Shown here piece after piece: positions 1-7,947 of a DNA stretch of 64,000 bases. Position 1 is the stretch's first letter. Every line of letters begins with the position of its first letter. The position numbers were made by a program, and so were the translations under genes. The notes under the pieces were generated by a model. It was not told the origin of the DNA. It searched no databases and saw only the letters and a list, made by a program, of their open reading frames with translations. This stretch comes from JBLIRR01 sp049472395. Lineage in GTDB: Bacteria > SZUA-182 > DTGQ01 > JBLIRR01. Location of the stretch: the NCBI GenBank assembly GCA_049472395.1, contig JBLIRR010000026.1, forward strand, positions 1-64,000, read 5' to 3'.

Positions 1-334
1 CGTGTGGTCAAAATATTCAGAACAGTGTAAATGCTTAATTATCAAGCGTTCATAATGAAAATTAAGCAAATATTCTGTCTGTCATCAATATTGTAGCATT
101 TAAATGGCTATGATAAGCTTTCATATAAAGACTCATTATAATTTCAAATTAATACGTTATAATAATGGAGGATAAATTATGAAGGCTGTTGAAGCACTTG
201 CACTGGTAGGTGGATTTACTATCCTAAATTTCAAGGAGAAGAACTGGTAATTATTTAAAGCAAAAGATGCACAATAAACTTGTGCCTTCTGCAAAATGCC
301 ATCATTAAACAATATCAATGAGTTATATGGACTG
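1..334. other. Left-edge non-coding stretch
   Basis: This AT-rich stretch lies downstream of the minus-strand beta-helix gene and contains no long gene. The only coding-like signal is a 23-codon reading frame behind a strong ribosome binding site, listed separately. I see no hairpin with a T-run that would be a convincing terminator for the beta-helix gene, and no tRNA or other structured RNA. Confidence 0.5.
179..250 (+). CDS. Possible 23-residue peptide with strong RBS
   Basis: An ATG at 179 follows GGAGG (167-171) at good spacing and opens a 23-codon frame ending in TAA. The peptide starts MKAVEALALVGG, has a mildly hydrophobic middle and ends in KEKNW. I recognise no family. It could be a genuine micropeptide, a leader, or the truncated start of a lost gene. 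The only support is the ribosome binding site and the short clean frame, so this is a weak call. Confidence 0.3.
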   Translation: MKAVEALALVGGFTILNFKEKNW

Positions 335-3300
335 TTATTGCAGATACGATCTATCATCGTTTTGCTCAAGATTTAAGATGCTTTTTGGCTCTTCCAAATA
401 TTTTTTAAAAATACAAAGGGCATCCAAGGGAGTAACTTTACCATCCTTGTTTATATCAGCACAGAGAGAACAATAGTCCCCACCCAAATAGCATTCAAAG
501 GCGATGCTGGCATCCAATGGGCTTAGATGTCCGTCTTCATTAAGATCCCCATCGCAGATCTTATATTCATAGGCTCCCATATCATATCCCTCGCCGCTAG
601 GTCTAGGATTGCCATCTATATCCTCAGAGATTAAAGAATTGGGATCACCCGTATCAATACAGGGAGAATCAGGCCGCAGATGATAATCCCCTGTATTTAG
701 GTTTTCAAACATTGGATAAAGAGAGATATTACCCACCCCGGAGTAGCCACCTGTGATATCAGAGTAAGTGACCGCAGGAGAGCCAATTATTTCAGCCGGT
801 GGATTTCTCCAGAAAATACAATTGATAATAATTGGAAATGAGTTATTATCACAAAAAATTCCACCCCCCTCTTTATGTGCCGAATTATTAACAATGGTAC
901 AGTTGCTCAATGTTGGCGAAGAATAAAAGCAATAAATCCCTGCGCCATTATTAGCCGAATTTTCGGTAATAATGCAGTTAGCAAGGAGGGGCGCGGAATA
1001 GGAGCACAAAATCCCACCGCCATTGTTATTAGTAAAATTGCTGCTAATGATGCAGTTGGTAATGGTTGGAGAGGAGTAATGGGAGCACAAAATCCCACCG
1101 CCTCGGGAACTATTGCCATTTTGCACGGTAAATCCGCTCAGCACGGCCCTTGTATCTTCTCCATAATTAAAAGTTATAACACTCCCTCTTTGATTACCAT
1201 CAATAATGGTGGCAGCGATTACATTAGGATCATTCGGATTGGCGCTTCTTACTGTAATAGCCTTGCCCAGAAAATTAATATTTTCAAAATAGGTCCCCGC
1301 ATATACAATAATCTCATCACCACTACAAGCAGCATTAATTGCCTCCTGAATACTATCCTCAGGATAAACAGAGTGTACTTTTGCTATACGCTCTATAATA
1401 CTTTGATTACTATCAAACTCATAGGCGCCCATATCAAATCCTGCATCCATTGGCCTTGAATGACCATCTTTATCCTCAAAAACCAGCGAGTTGGGATCGG
1501 CTGCATCAATACAAGGAGCATCAGACTGTAGATGATAATTGCCTCTCGTCGAATTGACAAATGATGGATACAGAGAGATATTACCCTCCCCCGAATATCC
1601 ACCCCGGATATCGGAGTAAGTGACTGTGGGAGTGCCGTAAATTTCAGGAGCTGAGCTGTTCCAGAGAATACTATTGATGATAGTTGGTAACGAGCTTCTG
1701 TCGCAATAAATCCCACCTCCAGAGTCTTTAGCCAGATTCATGGCTATAGTACAATTAGTGATGATCGGCGCGGAGCGAATATCGCAATAAATTCCCCCGC
1801 CCATATCAGCCACATTTTCAGCAATGACGCAATTGGTAGTAGTTGGCGAGGAGTCAAAATAGCAATAAATTCCTCCACCTTCGTTAGCTTCATTTTTGCT
1901 GGTTATGCAGTTGGCAATTGTGGGCGAGGCGTGATTATGGCAATAAATTCCCCCGCCCTTGCTAGCTATATTTTCAGTAATGATGCAATTTGCGATGGTA
2001 GGCGAGGAGTAATCAGAGCACAAAATACCGCCACCTGTGCTATTATTGCCATTTTGCAAGGTAAATCCGCTTAGCACGGACCTGGTATCTTCTCCATAAT
2101 TAAAAGTAATAACACTCCCTTTCTGATTACCATCAATAATGGTAGCAGCCACTACATTGGGATCATTCGGATCAGTGCTTCTCACTGTAATCGCCCGTCC
2201 AAAAAAATCGATATTTTCATAATAAATCCCCTCATGGACAATAATCTCAGCGCCACTGCAAGCCGCGCTTATGACCTCTTGAATACTACCTTTAGGATAA
2301 ACATGATACACCTCAGCTTGACAATAATCTCCATAAAATTCATAGGCGCCTATATCATACCCTGCTCCATTGGGTCTTGAATTGCCCTCTTTATCCTCAA
2401 AGATGAGAGAATTGGGATCGCCAACATCAATGCATGGAGAATCACCCCGCAGATGATAATCTCCCGCATCCGGATCGATAAATGATGGATACGTGGAAAT
2501 ATTGCCCTCCCCCGGATACCCACCCCGGATAACAGAGTAAGTGATGGTGACAGAAGAACCCCAGTATAGATTAATATCATCCTTTGCGTAATTCCAGAGG
2601 ATAGAATTGATAAAGGTCGGCGAGGAAAAATTGGCGCAAAAAATTCCACCGCCGAAATAGCCGATTGAATTCATGGCAAGGGTGCAATTGGTAATATGCG
2701 GTGAGCAGTGGGAGTTGCAATAAATCGCGCCACCATTACCCTTAGCCGTATTTTTAACGATAGCACTGTTGGTAATGCTCGGCGAGGAGTAAGAGTAACA
2801 AAAGATTCCACCGCCATCTTCATCAGTCGAATTCTCGGTTATCGTACAATTAGTGATGCGCGGTGAAGAGTGACTGGTACAATAAATCCCACCACCATCA
2901 TAGTAAGCAGAATTGGCCTTTATCAAAGAATTGATTAAAGTTGGCGAAGAAGCGAAACAATAGATTCCGCCACCATATCCTCTATTATTGGCTCCTTCTG
3001 TATTTTCGGTAATGATGCAATTGGTAATAGTGGGCGATGAGTGGGAATCGCAATACATCCCCCCACCGGAGGGCGCAGTATTAGCCTCAATAAGACAGTT
3101 AATTAAAGAGGGAGAGGATGTGGAACAAAAAATTCCGCCACCCTTGCTGGTAGCTTTATTTTCCGTAATAATGCAGTTGGAAATGGTGGGCGATGAGTAA
3201 TTGGAACAAAAAATTCCGCCGCCTGAAGCATTATTGCCATTTTGCAGGGTAAAGCCGCTCAGTATAGAACCATTATCCTCACCATAATTAAAAGTAACAA

Positions 3301-6300
3301 CACTGGCTACCTGACTGCCATCAATAATGGTGGCATCCACTACATTGGGATCATCCGGATTAATACTGCTTACAGTAATAATCTTACCCAAGAAATTAAT
3401 ATTCTCATAATAAGCCCCCTTATGCACAATAATCTCATCCCCATTGCAGGCACTATTAATTGCCTCTTGAATACTATCTTCCGGATAAATCTCATGAACC
3501 CTTACCATACAGCGGTCACCCTTAAATTCAAAGGCTCCAATATCAAATCCTGCACCCATTGGTCTTGAATGGCCATCTTTATCTACAAAAATCAACGAAT
3601 TGGGATCGCCTGCATCAATACAGGGAGAATCAGACCGCAGATGATAATCTCCTGCATTTATATTTATAAATGCAGGATAAACAGAAAGATTTCCCTTTCC
3701 TTCATACCCAGATCGGATATTGGAATAAGTAATCCTTGAAGAGCCAGCGATATCAGGCGCTGAGTTGTCCCATAAAATACAATTAATAATAGCCGGCAAA
3801 GAGGAGGGATCAGAATAAATCCCACCACCGCTTTTGCCAGCTGAATTGGCTACAATAGTGCCGTTAGTAATGCTTGGCGAGGAAGAGTTGTGACAATAAA
3901 TCCCACCACCACTTTGGTTGGCTGAATTTTCCACAATAATGCAGTTAGTAATGCGCGGTGAGGAAGAGGTATCGCAAAAGATTCCCCCCCCATCGGAGCG
4001 GGCTGAATTGTCCATAATGATGCAGTTGGTAATGCTCGGCGAGGAGTAGTTATAGCAATAAATCCCGCCACCTTGTGAATTATTCCCATTTTGCAAGGTA
4101 ATCCCGCTTAGCACAGACCTTTTATCTTCCCCATGATCGAAAGTAACAACACTGGCTGCCTGATCGCCATCAATAATGGTAGCAGCCACCACATTGGGAT
4201 CATGCGGATTAGCGCTTCTTACTGTAATAGCTCTTCCTGAAAAATTAATATTCTCATAATAGGTTCCCCTATGCACAATAATCTCATCGCCACTGCAAGC
4301 AGCATTAATTGCCTCTTGAATAGTATCTCCGGGATAAACATCATGTACCCTTACCACACAACGATCACCATCAAATTCATAGGCGCCTATATCAGATCCT
4401 GCACCCATTGGTCTTAGATGGCCATCTTTGTCCTCAGGAATTACAGAATTGGGATCACCGGCATCAATACAGGGGGAATCAGCCCGTAGATGATAATCTT
4501 TCCTGTTCAGGCTGACAAATGATGGATATATAGAAATATTGCCTTTCCCTGGATAGCCACCTCGGATATTGGAGTAAGTGATTGTGGGAGAGCTCTTATA
4601 GATGTTAATTACAGGCGCTGAATTGTCCCAGAGAATACAATTGCTTATAGCCGGCGAAGAGGAGTGACAATAAAGCCCGCCACTATTTCTATTGGCAGAG
4701 TTCATAGCAATAGTACAATCGACAATCCTTGCTGAGGAGGAATGGCAATAAATTCCACCACCGTCATTAGTAGCTGAATTATCGGTAATAGTACAATTAG
4801 TAATTATCGGAAAGGAGGAGTGGGAATAAATCCCGCCGCCATCAATGTTAGCTAAATTATCGGTAATAGCACAATTGGTAATATTAGGCGAGGAGGAATA
4901 ACAATAAAGCCCACCACCATCATTAGTAGCTGAATTTTTGGTAATCACGCACTCGGTGATAGTTGGCGAGGAGTAGTTATAGCAATAAATCCCGCCACCT
5001 TGTGAATTATTCCCATTTTGCAGGGTAAGCCCGCTTAGCACAGACCTTTTATCTTCTCCATGATCGAAAGTAACAACACTGGCTGCCTGATTGCCATCAA
5101 TAATGGTAGCAGCCACCACATTGGGATCATACGGATTAGCGCTTCTCACTGTAATAGCCCTTCCTAAAAAATTAATATTCTCATAATAGGTTCCCCTATG
5201 CACAATAATCTCATCGCCACTGCAAGCAGCATTAATAGCCTCTTGAATGGTATCCCCGGGATAAACAATATGAGTCTTTACAATACATGGGCTACCTTCA
5301 AATTCATAGGCTCCAATGTCATATCCTGTTCCAAGAGCCTCACCTGGTCTTAGATTGCCATCTTTGTCATCGAAGATCATAGAATTGGGATCACCGGCAT
5401 CAATGCAAGGAGAATCAGCCCGGAGATGATAATCTTCTCTCATCGGATTGACAAATGATGGATACATTGAGATATTCCCTTCTCCCTGATACCCGCCTCG
5501 GATATCGGAATAAGTGACTTGAGGAGAGCCGGAAATTTCAGGGGCTGTCTTGTTCCAGAGAATACAATTGATGAGAGTTGCTGAAGAGCTTCTGTAGAAA
5601 GAAATTATGCTTTGCTGGCTTTTGTTGGAATTCATAGTTATAGTACAATTGTTCATGATCGATGAGGAGTTTGCGATATAAATTGGGGCCTGATAGGTGC
5701 TCGAATGTTCGGAAATGATGCAGTTGGTAAGAATTGGTGTGGAGGATTGACAATTTATTGCCGCGAACGATTTGGCTGAATTTCCGGAAATAGTACAATT
5801 GGTCATGATCGGAGTGGAGTAGCCGCAATAAATCCCACCTCCATAGGAGGTAGCCGAATTGTCAGCAATGATACAGTTTGTAATATTCAACAGGGAGCAT
5901 GATGCGCAGAAAATCCCACCGCCGTCTTGAGCCAAATTATGAGAAATAGAACAACTGGTTATGGTGGGCGAGGAGAAAGCGCAATAAATCCCACCTCCAC
6001 CTCTGCCAGCGGAATTTTCACTGATAATGCAATGAGTGATGGTCGGTGAGGAGGAGTGGCAATAAATCCCACCTCCATCTCCGCTAGTCGAATTTTCAGT
6101 GATGATGCAATGAGTAATAGTCGGTGAGGAGGAGTGGCAATAAATTCCACCTCCATCTCCGCTAGTCGAATTTTCAGTGATGATGCAATGGGTAATAGTC
6201 GGTGAGGAAGAGCGGCAATAAATCCCACTCCCATTACGTATAGTAATTCCGCTTAATACAGAATTGCTCCCCTCGCTATTGGTAAAGGTAATCACGCTCC

Positions 6301-7525
6301 CTGCCTGCCCTCCGTTAACAATAGTATTTTCTACTATATTTGGATCATTTGGATCAATACTTTTTATGGTAATAGACTTTCCTAAAAAATCAATATTCTC
6401 AAAATAAATCCCCTTATGTACAATAATTTCACCTTTATCATAATAGATAGTATTAATCGCCTCTTGAATACTCTCTTCCTGATTAACATGAAGTATCTTT
6501 GGTCCGTAACAGAGAATACCATCAAACTCACAAGCGCCCATATCATGCCCAGCGCCTAAAGGCCTGAGGAGACCATCTATGTCTATATCAGGAGCTTCAT
6601 CACCGATTCCTGCATCAATACAGGGTGAATTACACTGCAGATGATAATCCCCGGAAGTTGCGTTGAGAAATGATGGATTAATAGAAATATTACCCTCTCC
6701 CGCATATGTATTCCGGATATTAGAGTAAATAACATGAGGAGAGCTATTGTAGGTAAAAATTTCAGGAACAGAGTGGTTCCATAAGATACAATTGATGATG
6801 GTTGGAGAGGAGGAGTTGGAACAGGAAATCCCGCCACCCTTTTCGCTGGCTCCTGAATTGCCTGCAATTGTACAATTAGTAATTAGGGGCGAGGAAGAGT
6901 TGGAGCAGGAAATACCGCCTCCTGCGCCATTAGCTGAATTTTCGGTTATTATACAGTTGGTTATGTATGGCGAGGAGGAGTCGGAGCATACAATCCCACC
7001 CCCCGCGCTAATAGTTGAATTACCTGAGATTATACAATTGCTGATGGCTGGTGATGAATACTGGGAGCAGAAAATCCCACCTCCGGTGTTAGCCGCATTT
7101 TCTATGATGATGCATTTGTCAATGGTCGGAAAGCACTGATATTGACAAAAAATACCGCCGCCATTCTCGGCATTTCCATTTTGTATCGTGACTCCTTTTA
7201 GCACAGTTCCGCTCCCTTCTCCATAATCAAAAGTAACCACGCTTCCTTCCTGTTTGCCATCTATAATAGTCGCAGCCACTACATCTTGATCATCCGGATC
7301 CGTACTCCTCACAGTAATAATCTTGCCCAAAAAATTAATGTTTTCATAATAAATACCCTCGTGAATAATGATCTTATCTTCATTATAAGCAGCATCAATC
7401 GCCTCTTGAATACTCTCTTGAGGGTAAACATGTATTTCTTCAGCAATACAAAAAGGAACATAAGCTATTAATATGGCCGCTGTCCCCAAAACTATACTAA
7501 GTGCAAGGCCTAATAATTTTTTCAT
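335..7525 (-). CDS. Giant secreted seven-module parallel beta-helix protein with C-terminal dockerin-like domain
   Basis: This is a 2396-residue exported protein. Residues 1-29 form a signal peptide (MKKLLGLALSIVLG, ending near FCIAEE). The ATG follows a good AGGAG site. The body consists of seven modules starting near residues 28, 345, 752, 1060, 1345, 1740 and 2052. Each module begins with a segment like SIQEAI..GDEIIVH.GTYYENI, continues as right-handed beta-helix rungs of about 26 residues (SSPTITNC..I..NSA..GGGIYC), and ends with a linker of the type YHLR.DSPCIDAGDPNS. The C-terminus (about 2318-2388) has two calcium-loop motifs, DLNEDGHLSPLD and DINKDGKVTPLD, which match a type I dockerin pair. 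The fold is that of pectate-lyase-like or polymorphic outer-membrane-protein repeats. No catalytic site is evident, so an adhesin or surface-layer role is inference. No cohesin partner is visible nearby. Each rung carries about two cysteines. Confidence 0.88.
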   Translation of the reverse strand: MKKLLGLALSIVLGTAAILIAYVPFCIAEEIHVYPQESIQEAIDAAYNEDKIIIHEGIYYENINFLGKIITVRSTDPDDQDVVAATIIDGKQEGSVVTFDYGEGSGTVLKGVTIQNGNAENGGGIFCQYQCFPTIDKCIIIENAANTGGGIFCSQYSSPAISNCIISGNSTISAGGGIVCSDSSSPYITNCIITENSANGAGGGISCSNSSSPLITNCTIAGNSGASEKGGGISCSNSSSPTIINCILWNHSVPEIFTYNSSPHVIYSNIRNTYAGEGNISINPSFLNATSGDYHLQCNSPCIDAGIGDEAPDIDIDGLLRPLGAGHDMGACEFDGILCYGPKILHVNQEESIQEAINTIYYDKGEIIVHKGIYFENIDFLGKSITIKSIDPNDPNIVENTIVNGGQAGSVITFTNSEGSNSVLSGITIRNGSGIYCRSSSPTITHCIITENSTSGDGGGIYCHSSSPTITHCIITENSTSGDGGGIYCHSSSPTITHCIISENSAGRGGGGIYCAFSSPTITSCSISHNLAQDGGGIFCASCSLLNITNCIIADNSATSYGGGIYCGYSTPIMTNCTISGNSAKSFAAINCQSSTPILTNCIISEHSSTYQAPIYIANSSSIMNNCTITMNSNKSQQSIISFYRSSSATLINCILWNKTAPEISGSPQVTYSDIRGGYQGEGNISMYPSFVNPMREDYHLRADSPCIDAGDPNSMIFDDKDGNLRPGEALGTGYDIGAYEFEGSPCIVKTHIVYPGDTIQEAINAACSGDEIIVHRGTYYENINFLGRAITVRSANPYDPNVVAATIIDGNQAASVVTFDHGEDKRSVLSGLTLQNGNNSQGGGIYCYNYSSPTITECVITKNSATNDGGGLYCYSSSPNITNCAITDNLANIDGGGIYSHSSFPIITNCTITDNSATNDGGGIYCHSSSARIVDCTIAMNSANRNSGGLYCHSSSPAISNCILWDNSAPVINIYKSSPTITYSNIRGGYPGKGNISIYPSFVSLNRKDYHLRADSPCIDAGDPNSVIPEDKDGHLRPMGAGSDIGAYEFDGDRCVVRVHDVYPGDTIQEAINAACSGDEIIVHRGTYYENINFSGRAITVRSANPHDPNVVAATIIDGDQAASVVTFDHGEDKRSVLSGITLQNGNNSQGGGIYCYNYSSPSITNCIIMDNSARSDGGGIFCDTSSSPRITNCIIVENSANQSGGGIYCHNSSSPSITNGTIVANSAGKSGGGIYSDPSSLPAIINCILWDNSAPDIAGSSRITYSNIRSGYEGKGNLSVYPAFININAGDYHLRSDSPCIDAGDPNSLIFVDKDGHSRPMGAGFDIGAFEFKGDRCMVRVHEIYPEDSIQEAINSACNGDEIIVHKGAYYENINFLGKIITVSSINPDDPNVVDATIIDGSQVASVVTFNYGEDNGSILSGFTLQNGNNASGGGIFCSNYSSPTISNCIITENKATSKGGGIFCSTSSPSLINCLIEANTAPSGGGMYCDSHSSPTITNCIITENTEGANNRGYGGGIYCFASSPTLINSLIKANSAYYDGGGIYCTSHSSPRITNCTITENSTDEDGGGIFCYSYSSPSITNSAIVKNTAKGNGGAIYCNSHCSPHITNCTLAMNSIGYFGGGIFCANFSSPTFINSILWNYAKDDINLYWGSSVTITYSVIRGGYPGEGNISTYPSFIDPDAGDYHLRGDSPCIDVGDPNSLIFEDKEGNSRPNGAGYDIGAYEFYGDYCQAEVYHVYPKGSIQEVISAACSGAEIIVHEGIYYENIDFFGRAITVRSTDPNDPNVVAATIIDGNQKGSVITFNYGEDTRSVLSGFTLQNGNNSTGGGILCSDYSSPTIANCIITENIASKGGGIYCHNHASPTIANCITSKNEANEGGGIYCYFDSSPTTTNCVIAENVADMGGGIYCDIRSAPIITNCTIAMNLAKDSGGGIYCDRSSLPTIINSILWNSSAPEIYGTPTVTYSDIRGGYSGEGNISLYPSFVNSTRGNYHLQSDAPCIDAADPNSLVFEDKDGHSRPMDAGFDMGAYEFDSNQSIIERIAKVHSVYPEDSIQEAINAACSGDEIIVYAGTYFENINFLGKAITVRSANPNDPNVIAATIIDGNQRGSVITFNYGEDTRAVLSGFTVQNGNSSRGGGILCSHYSSPTITNCIISSNFTNNNGGGILCSYSAPLLANCIITENSANNGAGIYCFYSSPTLSNCTIVNNSAHKEGGGIFCDNNSFPIIINCIFWRNPPAEIIGSPAVTYSDITGGYSGVGNISLYPMFENLNTGDYHLRPDSPCIDTGDPNSLISEDIDGNPRPSGEGYDMGAYEYKICDGDLNEDGHLSPLDASIAFECYLGGDYCSLCADINKDGKVTPLDALCIFKKYLEEPKSILNLEQNDDRSYLQ
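4041..4350 (-). repeat. Direct repeat copy A inside beta-helix gene
   Basis: This block of about 310 bp matches 4968-5277 at a constant 927-bp offset with only scattered substitutions. It covers the last rung of one module and the start of the next, so one whole module appears to have been duplicated recently. Confidence 0.8.
4968..5277 (-). repeat. Direct repeat copy B inside beta-helix gene
   Basis: This is the second copy of the block at 4041-4350. The 927-bp offset equals 309 codons, so the reading frame is kept. Recombination between the copies would delete or add one module. Confidence 0.8.
5965..6232 (-). repeat. 78-bp coding tandem repeat
   Basis: Three consecutive 78-bp (26-codon) units begin at 6043, 6121 and 6199, with a more diverged copy at 5965. 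The copies at 6043 and 6121 are almost identical. Each encodes one beta-helix rung of the 2396-residue protein. The near-identity against the older divergence of other rungs points to recent tandem duplication. Confidence 0.85.
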
Positions 7526-7680
7526 ATACTTTCTCCTCTTTATTTATTAAGTATTTTCGAAAATTTTTAAATAAACCTTACCTTATACCAGTTTATAGTG
7601 TCTCACTGAAGTAATTCATTGAAAAATATAACGAAAATGAATTATAGCTTGTTTTAATTTTATTTAAAATGGAAAAGCAA

Positions 7681-7697
7681 CATATGCAAAGCATATG
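7681..7697. promoter_or_regulatory. 17-bp palindrome, operator candidate
   Basis: The sequence CATATGC AAA GCATATG is a perfect inverted repeat with a 3-nt spacer, between two divergent genes. It could be a dimeric regulator site. No regulator can be named. Confidence 0.35.
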
Positions 7698-7715
7698 CTA
7701 TAAAAAATTAATTAG

Positions 7716-7744
7716 TTGAACTTTGATTTTAGATAGATTATATA
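7716..7744 (+). promoter_or_regulatory. Sigma-70-like promoter
   Basis: TTGAAC and TATATA are separated by exactly 17 bp, pointing toward the cyclase gene at 7948. The implied leader is about 200 nt. AT-rich DNA raises the chance of coincidence. Confidence 0.4.
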
Positions 7745-7877
7745 TAAATGTCAAATATTAAGAAAAAAAACTAATAGAAATTTTTCCTATCAGTCGCCTA
7801 CTCCTTGTTCCGTGTCAGAAGTATCCCATACTGATTTATCTATTTATTGGGCAATATAACACGGGAATTTTGATTTG

Positions 7878-7902
7878 CCTATATGGTTTTCCTATATGGT
7901 TT
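7878..7902 (+). repeat. 13-bp-period direct repeat upstream of cyclase
   Basis: CCTATATGGTTT occurs at 7878 and again at 7891 with a 13-bp period, about 50 bp before the cyclase start. It could be a regulator binding array or a slippage product. Confidence 0.4.
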
Positions 7903-7947
7903 CCGATAAAATGGTAAAGAGAAGTATGGAGTGAAAATTTATCTATA

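Larger units (their letters stand above)
7526..7947. other. Divergent intergenic region with palindrome and direct repeat
   Basis: This 422-bp gap separates the divergent beta-helix gene and the first CHASE2 cyclase. It holds a perfect 17-bp palindrome (7681-7697), a sigma-70-like promoter pointing right (7716-7744), and a tandem direct repeat just before the cyclase (7878-7902). No gene was seen. Confidence 0.55.

Noticed and set aside
875..1459. Long plus-strand frame opposite the beta-helix gene
   Set aside because: It is a mirror of the repetitive coding strand, with no ribosome binding site and no recognisable family.
5965..6232. Regular short repeats resembling a CRISPR array
   Set aside because: The units are contiguous 78-bp coding repeats without unique spacers and are in frame with the beta-helix protein.
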